A stretch of DNA of 25,009 bases, taken from contig JBBIND010000063.1 in the NCBI GenBank assembly GCA_037444075.1, positions 1 through 25,009 on the forward strand. The letters are read 5' to 3'. The first letter of the stretch is position 1. Every line of letters starts with the position of its first letter. The stretch comes from JBBIND01 sp037444075. Its GTDB lineage: Bacteria; Acidobacteriota; Terriglobia; Bryobacterales; Bryobacteraceae. Positions 16,704 to 24,796 of this stretch are shown here, one piece after another. The position numbers were made by a program, and so were the translations under genes. Under the pieces are notes generated by a model, which worked only from the letters and a program-made list of their open reading frames with translations, did not search any database and was not told the DNA's origin.

Positions 16704-17668
16704 GCTCCCGTTACGAGGTTTTCGACCGGTCACGGCTGCGCCTGAAGCCGTTGTCGGAAAGAGTGCATGATCTCCAGCTTGGCTGGTGGATGTCCTTGGA
16801 CGACACGCCGCCCCCGTTTTCCCATCCCGAGTTGGGCGCGGTGGCAGCCAGGCTGGCGGCGGCGCGGAGTTCCGGCGCGGCGCGCATCCTGATGATGGGC
16901 GCTCACCTGCTGCGCGCCGGGGTCAACCGCCACCTGATTGACATGCTGGAGCGCGGGCTGGTGGACCACATCGCCATGAACGGAGCCGGCGCCATCCACG
17001 ACTGGGAGTTGGCCCGCATCGGCGCGACCACGGAAAGTGTGGCGCGTTACATCCGCAGTGGGGAGTTCGGGCTTTGGCAGGAAACCGGGGAACTGAACGA
17101 CGTGATCTCCGAAGCCGGACGCCTTTCGCTCGGGCTGGGTGAGAACGTGGGCCGCCACATCGCCTCCCGCGGCTATCCGCACCGGGACTTAAGCTTGCTG
17201 GCGGCAGCCTACCGGTTGGGCGTGCCCGTCACCGTCCACGCCGGGGTAGGTTACGACATTCTCCACGAACATCCCAACTGCGACGGCGCCGCGCTCGGCG
17301 CGGCGAGCTACCGGGACTTCCTCATCTTCGCGCGCACGGTGGAGCGGCTCGAGGGGGGTGTGATGCTCTGCTTCGGCTCAGCCGTCATGGGACCGGAAGT
17401 TTACCTGAAGGCGCTGGCCATGGCGCGTAACGTGGCGCACCAGGAAAACAGGGAGATCCGCAACTACACAACCGCCGTTTTCGACCTGGCGCCCATCCGG
17501 GGCGACTTCCGGCGCGAACTGGAAAAGTCCGATCCCGGGTATTTCTTTCGTCCGCACAAAACCATCCTGGTGAGGACGGTAGCGGACGGCGGCGAGAGTT
17601 ACTACTTCCGCGGGGAGCATCGGGCCACGCTCCCGGCTTTGCGCAGCGCGGCTCTGGAGGTTGCTTGA
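16700..17668 (+). CDS. Deoxyhypusine-synthase-like protein of unknown function
   Basis: A 322-residue protein starting at GTG 16700, inside the stop of the HAD gene. It has the layout of the deoxyhypusine synthase (DHS, COG1899-like) Rossmann fold: 'RILMMGAHLLRAGVNRHLIDMLERG' (about 62-86), 'HIAMNGAGAIHDWELA' (90-105, parallel to the DHS 'TTAGGxEED' loop), 'AAYRLGVPVTVHAGVGYDILHEHP' (169-192, parallel to the DHS segment on an 'alternative sugar/amine pocket' strand) and 'GGVMLCFGSAVMGPEVYLKAL' (219-239). I do not see the DHS active-site lysine motif (SWGK) near the C-terminus, so true deoxyhypusine synthesis is unlikely; bacteria also lack eIF5A. Strict coupling with sugar kinases and an isomerase suggests a role in phosphosugar metabolism. 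The relationship to DHS is inferred from motif order and needs a profile search. Confidence 0.72.
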   Translation: MSSRYEVFDRSRLRLKPLSERVHDLQLGWWMSLDDTPPPFSHPELGAVAARLAAARSSGAARILMMGAHLLRAGVNRHLIDMLERGLVDHIAMNGAGAIHDWELARIGATTESVARYIRSGEFGLWQETGELNDVISEAGRLSLGLGENVGRHIASRGYPHRDLSLLAAAYRLGVPVTVHAGVGYDILHEHPNCDGAALGAASYRDFLIFARTVERLEGGVMLCFGSAVMGPEVYLKALAMARNVAHQENREIRNYTTAVFDLAPIRGDFRRELEKSDPGYFFRPHKTILVRTVADGGESYYFRGEHRATLPALRSAALEVA

Positions 17669-18654
17669 CGACCGCCGAGATTCTGGCCTTGTTCCCCCGC
17701 CTTTCGGTGCTCGTGGTGGGGGATATCTGCCTGGACCGCTGGTGCTGGTATGATCCGGCGCAGGCCGATCCTTCCCGGGAAACGGGCATTCCCCGGCTTG
17801 GCGTGGTCCGTGTGGAGGTAACGCCAGGCGGCGGTGGCACCGTGGCCAACAATCTGGCGGCTCTGGGCGCCGGCCGCGTGGCAGTGCTGGGGGCAGTGGG
17901 CGAAGACGGTTTCGGCTACGAGTTGCGGCGGGCGCTCGAACAGCGCGGCATTTCTTCTGGCCTGCTGGTGAACGCGCCCGGCGTGCGGACCTTCACGTAC
18001 ACCAAACTGCTCAACACCGCCACCGGGGAGGAGGATCAACCCCGGGTGGATTTTATCAACGTGCACCCGCTCGAGGAAAACGTGGAGAGAGCGATCGTGG
18101 AGTCGCTGGAAACCCAGGTCCCATTCTTCGACATTGTCATAGTGGCGGATCAGGCCGAGACTACGCAGGGAGGCGTCGTTACCGAAGCGGTGCGCGAGAG
18201 CCTGGCGCGTCTGGCTGAAGCCCACCCGGAGAAACTCTTCTGGGCGGATTCGCGCATGCGCCCGGAGCTGTTCCGCAACCTCGTGGTGAAGCCGAACAGG
18301 CAGGAAGCCGAAGACGCCTCCCGGCGCTGCTTCGGACGCGTGGATTTCGACGCTCTGCGGCGGCACATTGGCGCTCGTTTGCTGGTGGTGACCCACGGTC
18401 CGGAGGGAGCCCTTCTGGTGGGAGAGGACGGAGAGCAATGGGCGCGGACCAGGCCGGTCAGCGCGCCCGTGGATATCTGCGGCGCCGGGGACAGTTTCAC
18501 CGCCGGTGCCGCCATGGCGCTGGCGGTTTCGGGCTCACCGGTTGAAGCGGCTCGCCTCGGCAACCTGGTGACGTCGGTGACCATCATGAAACGCGGCACG
18601 GGCACGGCGACCCCGGAGGAAGTGCTGGCGGCTGAGCGCGGGTTTCCGGAATGA
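17665..18654 (+). CDS. PfkB-family carbohydrate kinase, RfaE/HldA-like
   Basis: A 329-residue kinase beginning at TTG 17665, which overlaps the previous stop as TTGA and has GGAGG 4 nt upstream. The N-terminus 'VLVVGDICLDRW' is typical of the RfaE/HldE kinase domain (heptose-7-phosphate 1-kinase). The PfkB signature 'GGGGTVANNLAALGA' is at 55-69. The C-terminal ATP/catalytic motif 'DICGAGDSFTAG' is at 270-281, with catalytic Asp276. Residues 'FWADSRMRPELF...KPNRQEAEDA' also match the RfaE type. It has only the kinase domain, without the fused nucleotidyltransferase of HldE. With the GmhA-type isomerase at the operon's end it would form the first two steps of a heptose-phosphate route, but a different substrate is possible. 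It ends in an ATGA overlap with the ROK gene. Confidence 0.87.
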   Translation: MTTAEILALFPRLSVLVVGDICLDRWCWYDPAQADPSRETGIPRLGVVRVEVTPGGGGTVANNLAALGAGRVAVLGAVGEDGFGYELRRALEQRGISSGLLVNAPGVRTFTYTKLLNTATGEEDQPRVDFINVHPLEENVERAIVESLETQVPFFDIVIVADQAETTQGGVVTEAVRESLARLAEAHPEKLFWADSRMRPELFRNLVVKPNRQEAEDASRRCFGRVDFDALRRHIGARLLVVTHGPEGALLVGEDGEQWARTRPVSAPVDICGAGDSFTAGAAMALAVSGSPVEAARLGNLVTSVTIMKRGTGTATPEEVLAAERGFPE

Positions 18655-19505
18655 GCACGCTGGCCATCGACATCGGCGGCACCAAGTTCTCCATGGCCAT
18701 CTTCGAGCAGGGGCGCATGGCGAAGCGCGCCACCCGGTCGACGAACCGCGATGCCGGGCGCACGTGGATGCTCGAGCAGATTGCCTCCATCGCGGGCGAT
18801 TGGCGGCAGCAGGCGCAAATCGACTCCTGCGGCGTGGGTTTCGGCGGCCCGGTGATTTTCAGCGAGCAGCGCGTGGCCCTGTCCACGCACGTGGGCGGAT
18901 GGAGTGATTTCCGCCTGGGCGCCGAACTGGAGCGGCTGCTGGGAGTGCCGTGCGTGATCGACAACGACGCCAACGCCGGGGCTTTGGGCGAGGCGCACCA
19001 CGGCGCCGGAGCCGGCTACGATCCGCTGTTCTACATGACGCTTTCCACCGGCATCGGCGGCGGCCTGGTGACCGGCGGGCGCGTGTACCGCGGGGCGGAT
19101 TCCTATGCCGGCGAGATAGGGCACCTCACCATCCGGCCGGACGGACCCGAATGTCTCTGCGGCGCGCGAGGCTGCTACGAGCGAATGTGCAGCGGGCTCT
19201 GGCTGGAATCCGAACACGGCCGGACGGCGCGCGAACTGGTCAGTGACCCCGAGTTTGTAGAACGCTACGTGGTGGACCTGGCGTTGGGCCTGAAGGCCTG
19301 CATCATGCTGCTGAATCCTGCGCGCATCGTGATTGGCGGCGGCATCAGCAAGGCTGGCAAGCGGCTTTTCGAACCGCTGCGCGGAGAACTGGCGAGGCAG
19401 ATTACGCCGTGGTCGAGGGCGCGCGTTGAGGTCGTGCCGGCGGCGCTGGGGGACGACAGCGTGCTCTACGGCGCGCTGGTGCTGGCGAAGGAATCCAAGC
19501 AATGA
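18651..19505 (+). CDS. ROK-family sugar kinase
   Basis: A 284-residue protein. The N-terminal phosphate-binding motif is 'AIDIGGTKFS' (5-14). The catalytic Asp106 lies in 'IDNDANAGALGEA'. The ATP-binding segment is 'LSTGIGGGLVTGGRVYRG'. The ROK zinc motif is complete: His158 in 'GEIGHLTI' and Cys168, Cys170 and Cys175 in 'CLCGARGCYE'. There is no N-terminal helix-turn-helix, so it is an enzyme (glucokinase/N-acylhexosamine kinase type) and not a ROK repressor. Substrates of this family are unphosphorylated hexoses or amino sugars. Its place between a PfkB kinase and a phosphosugar isomerase means the operon has two different sugar-phosphorylating activities. Both gene boundaries are 4-nt ATGA overlaps. 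Confidence 0.92.
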   Translation: MSTLAIDIGGTKFSMAIFEQGRMAKRATRSTNRDAGRTWMLEQIASIAGDWRQQAQIDSCGVGFGGPVIFSEQRVALSTHVGGWSDFRLGAELERLLGVPCVIDNDANAGALGEAHHGAGAGYDPLFYMTLSTGIGGGLVTGGRVYRGADSYAGEIGHLTIRPDGPECLCGARGCYERMCSGLWLESEHGRTARELVSDPEFVERYVVDLALGLKACIMLLNPARIVIGGGISKAGKRLFEPLRGELARQITPWSRARVEVVPAALGDDSVLYGALVLAKESKQ

Positions 19506-20062
19506 CAGAATTTACCAACGAATACCGGAAACTCCTGGTGGAAACGCTGGAGCGGCTCGACCTGAGCCGGGTGGAGATGGCCATCGCGTGGCTGCGCGAG
19601 GCGCGCGACGCCGGGCGGCAGGTTTTTGTCATCGGGAACGGCGGCAGCGCCAGCACGGCCTCCCACCTGGTGTGCGACCTGGTGAAGGGCGCCAGCTATG
19701 GGCGCGAGAAGCGTTTCAAAGTCATGGCGCTCAACGATAACGTGGCTACCTTGACGGCCTACTCCAACGACGTCGGCTACGACGCCGTCTTTGTGGAGCA
19801 GCTGAAAAACTTCGCCGCTCCGGGCGACGTGCTGATCGCCATCAGCGGGTCCGGCAACTCGCCGAATGTGCTCCGGGCCATGGAGTGGGCTTCACAGACG
19901 GGTCTGCACACCATCGCTCTGACCGGGCGCGACGGCGGGCAGTTGGGAAAGCTGGCGCGGCTGAATATCCACGCCGAGGAACCTCACATGGGGCGCATCG
20001 AGGACGCGCACCTGGTGGTGGCCCACATGATCGGTTACTACTTCATGGAAGGGCGAGGCTGA
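19502..20062 (+). CDS. gmhA: SIS-domain phosphosugar isomerase, GmhA-like (sedoheptulose-7-phosphate isomerase type)
   Basis: A 186-residue single SIS domain, the normal length for GmhA. Phosphosugar-binding motifs are 'VFVIGNGGSASTASHLVCDL' (40-59) and 'IAISGSGNSPNV'. The C-terminal 'EEPHMGRIEDAHLVVAHMIGYYF' is the conserved GmhA/DiaA ending that supplies active-site Glu and His residues. GmhA converts sedoheptulose 7-phosphate to D-glycero-D-manno-heptose 7-phosphate, the entry step to ADP- and GDP-heptoses. The DnaA-associated homologue DiaA shares the fold, but the kinase-rich operon favours a metabolic role. AAGGA lies about 10 nt before the ATG, which overlaps the ROK stop by 4 nt. It is the last gene of the operon; the convergent dehydrogenase gene ends 15 bp further on. 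Confidence 0.86.
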   Translation: MTEFTNEYRKLLVETLERLDLSRVEMAIAWLREARDAGRQVFVIGNGGSASTASHLVCDLVKGASYGREKRFKVMALNDNVATLTAYSNDVGYDAVFVEQLKNFAAPGDVLIAISGSGNSPNVLRAMEWASQTGLHTIALTGRDGGQLGKLARLNIHAEEPHMGRIEDAHLVVAHMIGYYFMEGRG

Positions 20063-20077
20063 GAGAGGACCGGGGGA

Positions 20078-21133
20078 TCAGTCCAGACTGATCACCAGCT
20101 TGCCGACGCCGTCCCGATAGCCTTCCAACATCTCAAAACCGGCCTGCGTTTTCTCGAGCGGCAGTTCGTGGGTCACCAGCGGAGCGAACAGTCCGGGTTT
20201 GTCCCGCATCAATTCGAGCGCCGTCTCGCTTTCATGATTGGAGCGGCGGACGTTGTACAAGGCGATTTCCTTCCGGCGCAGTTCATGGAAATCCAGGGTG
20301 ACGCGGGGCTCGGAGGGTATGCCCGTGATCACCACCCGCCCGGCCTTGCGTGCGGCGCGGAAGCAATGGTCCATGGAGCCGTTCCTGGTGGCGCAATCCA
20401 CGGCGGCGTCCACGCCGCGGCCGGAAGTTTCCGCGAGGATGGCCTGGGATGGGTCTGTCTCCCGGGGGTCGATGATCACGTCCGCGCCCACCAGCCTGGC
20501 GAGTTCCAAACGGTGCGGCACGGGGTCCACCGCGAAGACCCGGGAGGCTCCACTCAGCTTGAGCACAGCCACCGTGAGCAGCCCGATGGGACCCGCCCCG
20601 AAGACCGCCGCGTTTTCGCCTGTCTGAAGAGCGACGAATTTCATCGAATGCAAAATGATGGCTAGCGGCTCAAACAAGGTGGCCACCGGGAAGCTCATGC
20701 CGGCGGGCATCGGCAGGAGATTCACCGCTGGCAGCCGGACATAGTCGCGCAGGAAACCGGGATCTTCCGGCTGGCTCAGAAACCGCAGGTTGTCACAGAC
20801 GTTGTGCCGGCCGGCGCGGCAGAAGGAGCAGTGGTAGCAGTAAATGGCGGGCTCCAGCAGCGCCTTGTCGCCGGGAGCCCAACCGGTGACGCCCGGGCCG
20901 GTCTTGATGACCGTTCCAGCCGGTTCGTGACCGAGGACCATCGGGAAGACGCTGACGGCGTCTCCCACGGAGCCTTCCGAGAAGTTGTGCAAATCCGAGC
21001 CGCAGACGCCCACGGAGTGGACGCGCGCCAGAACTTCACCCGGCCCCGGCTCTTCGATGTTCTGTTGAACGAGGTCAAAGCGGTGCCGTTCGACGAGCCT
21101 GACCACTCGCATGTCCGGAATGGAAGGAGTCAC
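20078..21133 (-). CDS. Zinc-dependent medium-chain alcohol dehydrogenase (sorbitol/threonine dehydrogenase type)
   Basis: A 351-residue MDR-family enzyme. Catalytic zinc ligands are Cys44 ('VGVCGSDLHNF') and His69-Glu70 ('LGHEPAGT'), with the further Glu in 'LFEPLA' (Glu155). The structural zinc site has four cysteines at 99, 102, 105 and 113. The NAD(P)-binding Rossmann motif is 'VFGAGPIG' (about 177-184), followed by an acidic Asp at 203 ('VFAVDP'), which favours NAD over NADP. Substrates of close families are polyols (sorbitol, galactitol) or threonine; the exact one cannot be told. The GTG start lies 6 nt after the stop of the zinc-ribbon gene, so the two form a small operon convergent to the sugar operon, 15 bp from its end. 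ATG 21112 is a less likely start. Confidence 0.92.
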   Translation of the reverse strand: MTPSIPDMRVVRLVERHRFDLVQQNIEEPGPGEVLARVHSVGVCGSDLHNFSEGSVGDAVSVFPMVLGHEPAGTVIKTGPGVTGWAPGDKALLEPAIYCYHCSFCRAGRHNVCDNLRFLSQPEDPGFLRDYVRLPAVNLLPMPAGMSFPVATLFEPLAIILHSMKFVALQTGENAAVFGAGPIGLLTVAVLKLSGASRVFAVDPVPHRLELARLVGADVIIDPRETDPSQAILAETSGRGVDAAVDCATRNGSMDHCFRAARKAGRVVITGIPSEPRVTLDFHELRRKEIALYNVRRSNHESETALELMRDKPGLFAPLVTHELPLEKTQAGFEMLEGYRDGVGKLVISLD

Positions 21134-21139
21134 GGGCGG

Positions 21140-21613
21140 CTACTTCTTGAAGAGCTTGTCGAAAGCGTCGCGGGCGTCTTCGGCGCTGCGAGGCGCCTGG
21201 GACATGGACGTAGCTGAAGCCGGAGCGGTAGTGTCCCGGGCCACCGTGACGCGCGCCTCGAAGAAGGTGCAGTCATTCGCCTGATCCTTGCCGGCGATGC
21301 GCGCCGGGATCGGCTTGCGGCACTGGAAACGCGTGGACGGCTCGAAGTGCACGCATTGCTTGCAGCAATACAAGGCTACTCCGCACTTGGGACAGGTCCC
21401 TCTGAAATCAAAGCCCGAGGGCAACGTGACGGCACAGTTGTAGCAACGAGAGGCCACCACTGCCTGCACCATCCGGGGCAGCCTGGGCCCCGTGACGTCG
21501 AGCGGCGGGCGAGGCCCCTTGGGCTTGCCCCTGTCTTCTATAGAACGGCCCGGACCACGGTCCTGATCCGAGTCCATGTAACCGCGCTGTCTGTATTTAC
21601 GATCGGAATCCAT
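21140..21613 (-). CDS. Small zinc-ribbon protein of unknown function
   Basis: A 157-residue soluble protein with no signal peptide. The N-terminal 50 residues are charged and Gly/Pro/Arg-rich and probably disordered; 'MDSD' occurs at both residues 1 and 13. The centre has a zinc-ribbon arrangement, Cys57-x2-Cys60 and Cys74-x2-Cys77, followed directly by a second cluster, Cys83/84-x2-Cys87, Cys98 and Cys115 ('CKQCVHF...NDCTFFEARV'). The C-terminus ends in a short amphipathic helix ('AEDARDAFDKLFKK'). A strong AGGAGG (plus-strand 21625-21630) lies 11 nt before the ATG and supports this start. It is followed after 6 nt by the dehydrogenase gene. A nucleic-acid or protein-binding regulatory role is plausible but not shown. 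Confidence 0.82.
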   Translation of the reverse strand: MDSDRKYRQRGYMDSDQDRGPGRSIEDRGKPKGPRPPLDVTGPRLPRMVQAVVASRCYNCAVTLPSGFDFRGTCPKCGVALYCCKQCVHFEPSTRFQCRKPIPARIAGKDQANDCTFFEARVTVARDTTAPASATSMSQAPRSAEDARDAFDKLFKK

Positions 21614-21880
21614 GATGGCTTACGCCTCCTGGTTAGCTCACTTCGTGTGCGGCGTGAAGCTCTGGCTAGCTGTGCAGCACGGGTTGCCTTTCGGGGACCA
21701 CCAAGTCCCAAAATGCCAGGGGCTGGGACTCTAAGACGGCGGCCTTTCAGGTGGATCGTGCGGGCACGCTTGCCGGCCTGGCGGCCGGACACCCGCTCAC
21801 ACCCTTATTAGGGTTTCAAATTACTTATCTATCACGGAACGCTGCAGATTCCAAGGGGAATCGGCACCAGAAATCTGTTC

Positions 21881-24427
21881 CTATCCCCATTTTATTAAAG
21901 ATTCACAGGGCCGCGTCAGCGGGTCATCGTAGTGATTGGGGCTGATACGCATCGCGTAGCCAAGCCGGCCGGTGACCTGCGGCACGTATTCGGCTGAGAA
22001 AACAGTGGCCTCCCCCTGTTCTCCAGCGGGCGGGAGAATGATGACCTCGGCTTCCTGGAGGGTGCCGTCCGGACTGATCCGGCCGACGACGGCCTCCACC
22101 TTCACGTCAGCCGGTTTCAACCCTGCCAGATGCACTTCAGCCCGCAAGGTGACCTGACGTCCCACCAGCACCGGACCGTTTAAGGGGAGCCCGAGTTCGC
22201 GGAAGTGTACGCCCGGCCAGGCTGCGGCAACCGCTGTGTTCCAACGTTCCCGCTCGCGCGCGTCTTCATGGTCTTTCTCCCGCGAGGTGACGCAGGCGCG
22301 GTGTGCCGGTTCGTAAAGCTGAACGCGGTAGTCGTCCATCATGCGCTGCGCGTTGAACAACGGCGTCAGTTGGCTGAGTGACTTCTTGACGCGGCGCATC
22401 CACTCCTGCGGCACGTTGCCGTCCCGGCGCTCGTAGAAGATCGGGACGATCTCGTTCTCCAGAAGCGAGTAGATGCTGCTCGCGTGGATAGGGTCCTGGT
22501 CCTCTGAATAAGCCTCGCGGTAGCCGATGGCCCAGCCGCCGGAAATCTCGAAGGCTTCGTCGAACCAACCGTCCAGGATGCTCAGGTTCAGCACGCCGTT
22601 CATGGCAGCCTTCATGCCGCTGGTGCCGCACGCTTCCTCGCCTCTGCGCGGCGTATTGAGCCACAGATCGACGCCGCGCACCAGTTCACGCCCGAGCCGG
22701 ATACCGTAGTCCTCAACGAACACCAACCGGCGGCATAACTCCGGGTCGCGCGCCAGCAGGGCCACCTCGCGCAGGAGGCCCTTGCCGGGATGGTCCTTCG
22801 GATGGGCCTTGCCGGCGATGATGATCTGTACCGGGCGATCCTGGTTGAGCAGCAGGCGCCGCAGGCGCTCGATATCCGTCAGCAGCAGTTTGGGCCGCTT
22901 GTAGGACGCGAAGCGGCGCGCGAAGCCTATCGTGAACACGTCCGGATCCAGCACTTCGCGCATGCGGTGGATCTCAGCGGAGGAGGCCTTGCGGGCAATG
23001 GCCTGCTCCCGGACGCGGGCGCGGATGTAGTCGATCAGGCGCCGTTTGCGCCGGCGGCGGATCTCCCAAAGCTCGGAAGCGGGGATGTCCTCAACCATCT
23101 CCCAAACCCTGGGATCATCATGGTTTTCGCGCCAGCCCGGCTCGAGGTAATGATCATACAGGGCTGCCAGATCGGCGTTGAGCCAGGTCAGCAGGTGGAC
23201 GCCGTTGGTGACGGAAGTGACGGGCACCTCCCAGGACGGTAACTGGCTCCACAGGCCCTGCCACATTTGCTGCGAAACACGGCGGTGAAGCCGGCTGACG
23301 GCGTTGCGGTAGGAGGATGTCTTTAAAGCGCAGACCGCCATGGAGAAGCGCTCGTGAGGTTCCGCGGCTGTCCGGCGGCCCAGGGACAACAGATCTTCGA
23401 AAGCAATGCCACTCTGTTGGCAGTAGGTGTGCAACTGCTCGTAGAGCAAGTTCACCTCGAACAGGTCGATGCCGGCGGGCACGGACGTGTGCGTGGTAAA
23501 GACGTTGTTGTTGCGGGAAGCCTGCAGCGCCGCACTGAAGCTGAGGTTGTGCTCCTGCATGAGGGTGCGGATGCGCTCCAGAGCCAGAAAGGCGGAATGC
23601 CCCTCGTTCATGTGGAAGACCGTGGGGTGGATACCGAGCGCCCTGAGCGCTCGCATGCCGCCGATGCCGAGCACGATTTCCTGAAGCAGCCGGGTCTGGT
23701 CATCGCCGCCGTACAATTGGGCCGTGATGTCGCGATAGAGCGGCGAGACATTTTCCGCTATATTGCTGTCGAGCAGGTAGAGCTTCACCCGGCCCACATC
23801 GAGCTGCCATACCTTGAGGTGCACGGGGCCATGGGGCAACTCGACGCTGATGCGCAGCGCCGCGCCGTCCTGGTCGAGGACCGGCTTCAGCGGCATCATG
23901 TAGAAATCGTTGACGGGAAAGCGCTCAATCTGCCAGCCGTCAGGGTTCAATTGCTGCTGGAAGTAACCCCTTTGGTACAGCAGCCCGACGCCCACCAGAT
24001 TCATGCCGAGGTCGCTGGCAGCTCGCAGGTGGTCGCCCGCCAGCAGGCCCAGACCGCCCGAGTAGATTGGAATCGATTCCGCCAGGCCGTACTCCATGGA
24101 AAAGTACGCCACGAGCATGGAATTCCCGCCGGACTCCTGCAGCCTGAGGTAGGCGTCGAAGCGCTCGCAGGCGCGCTTGTAGCTGAGCAGGTATCTCTGG
24201 TCTGATGCCATTTGCTCCAGGCGAGCCTGTGATATCTCACCGAGCAGAACAGCCGGGTTGTGGCCGCAATTCTCCCAGAGTTCGGTGTCCAGCCGGCGGA
24301 ACACGTTTCGGATCTCGACGTCCCACGTCCAAAGCAGGTTGTACGCCATGTCCCACAGTCGGGCGAGCGGCGCCGGCAAAGACGGGCGGACCAAAAACTC
24401 TTGTGATGGGTGTACTCGAAAAGCCAT
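21881..24427 (-). CDS. glgP: Alpha-glucan (glycogen/maltodextrin) phosphorylase
   Basis: 848 residues from the ATG at 24427 (TTG 24436 would add three). The N-terminal DUF3417-type domain ('PLARLWDMAYNLLWTWDVEIRNVFRRLD') identifies the bacterial/archaeal short alpha-glucan phosphorylase family (TIGR02094 type). Further family blocks are 'AYFSMEYGLAESIPIYSGGLGLLAGDH', 'VFHMNEGHSAFLALERI', 'SVTNGVHLLTWL', 'TIGFARRFASYKRP' and 'IIIAGKAHPKDHPGK'. The PLP-binding lysine is in 'EEACGTSGMKAAMNGVLNLS' (about residue 606). It phosphorolyses alpha-1,4-glucans to glucose 1-phosphate in the cytoplasm. The C-terminal 110 residues form the beta-rich domain usual in this family. No other glycogen gene is adjacent. 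Transcription probably starts from the extended -10 at 24458-24466; the intervening 267 bp downstream have no clear intrinsic terminator. Confidence 0.95.
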   Translation of the reverse strand: MAFRVHPSQEFLVRPSLPAPLARLWDMAYNLLWTWDVEIRNVFRRLDTELWENCGHNPAVLLGEISQARLEQMASDQRYLLSYKRACERFDAYLRLQESGGNSMLVAYFSMEYGLAESIPIYSGGLGLLAGDHLRAASDLGMNLVGVGLLYQRGYFQQQLNPDGWQIERFPVNDFYMMPLKPVLDQDGAALRISVELPHGPVHLKVWQLDVGRVKLYLLDSNIAENVSPLYRDITAQLYGGDDQTRLLQEIVLGIGGMRALRALGIHPTVFHMNEGHSAFLALERIRTLMQEHNLSFSAALQASRNNNVFTTHTSVPAGIDLFEVNLLYEQLHTYCQQSGIAFEDLLSLGRRTAAEPHERFSMAVCALKTSSYRNAVSRLHRRVSQQMWQGLWSQLPSWEVPVTSVTNGVHLLTWLNADLAALYDHYLEPGWRENHDDPRVWEMVEDIPASELWEIRRRRKRRLIDYIRARVREQAIARKASSAEIHRMREVLDPDVFTIGFARRFASYKRPKLLLTDIERLRRLLLNQDRPVQIIIAGKAHPKDHPGKGLLREVALLARDPELCRRLVFVEDYGIRLGRELVRGVDLWLNTPRRGEEACGTSGMKAAMNGVLNLSILDGWFDEAFEISGGWAIGYREAYSEDQDPIHASSIYSLLENEIVPIFYERRDGNVPQEWMRRVKKSLSQLTPLFNAQRMMDDYRVQLYEPAHRACVTSREKDHEDARERERWNTAVAAAWPGVHFRELGLPLNGPVLVGRQVTLRAEVHLAGLKPADVKVEAVVGRISPDGTLQEAEVIILPPAGEQGEATVFSAEYVPQVTGRLGYAMRISPNHYDDPLTRPCESLIKWG

Positions 24428-24457
24428 GGGGGGCAACTCGGGATGTTACTGAACTCC

Positions 24458-24466
24458 ACTATACCA
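24458..24466 (-). promoter_or_regulatory. Extended -10 promoter of the glucan phosphorylase gene
   Basis: On the minus strand, TGG directly precedes TATAGT (plus-strand 24458-24463), giving an extended -10. The start site would fall near 24451, about 24 nt before the ATG. No good -35 is seen, and there is no clear Shine-Dalgarno sequence in the leader. Confidence 0.5.
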
Positions 24467-24671
24467 GACCCGGCCGCGCCGGAGCGCCGCCTGGTATCCG
24501 GCAGCACCACGCTCACTGCGGGATTCCACAACGGTTTGGAGCCCAACGGAGACTTGCCATTCGGATCGTCTCCGGGCTGCCCGGTCCGCGGCGGCGCTCG
24601 GTAGGCGGCGCCACGGACCGTCGGGGGAGGTCTGCCTTCAGTCTAGGGTATAGTTCTGCAGAAGGATTTCA

Positions 24672-24700
24672 TTGACAAGCCGCAAGTTATTAAAAATAAA
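24672..24700 (+). promoter_or_regulatory. Sigma70-like promoter in AT-rich island
   Basis: A perfect TTGACA (24672-24677), 17 bp, then AATAAA (24695-24700, matching positions 2-5 of TATAAT). A second -10-like TACAAT follows at 24701-24706 but at a poor spacing of 23. The surrounding AT-richness supports promoter function. The transcript would run into the foldable block downstream. Confidence 0.45.
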
Positions 24701-24796
24701 TACAATGTAGCTCCGTTACGGACGTGACCAAGCATTTTTTCAGGGCGTGCTTACGTCAAGGTGAGGCTCGGCGAAGGGATCGTCGCACCCTGGTGC

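Noticed and set aside
18150..19502. Antisense open frame of 450 codons opposite the PfkB and ROK genes
   Set aside because: It crosses two well-identified genes with intact active-site motifs and has no ribosome-binding site or domain of its own.
21704..21730. Inverted repeat AGTCCCA/TGGGACT between the phosphorylase and zinc-ribbon genes, as terminator
   Set aside because: The loop is 13 nt and no T-run follows on the minus strand, where the phosphorylase transcript would end. A shorter hairpin at 21847-21862 has the same lack.
23354..24205. Plus-strand open frame of 283 codons inside the glucan phosphorylase gene
   Set aside because: The minus-strand phosphorylase is unmistakable over the whole span, and the plus-strand product has no family resemblance.
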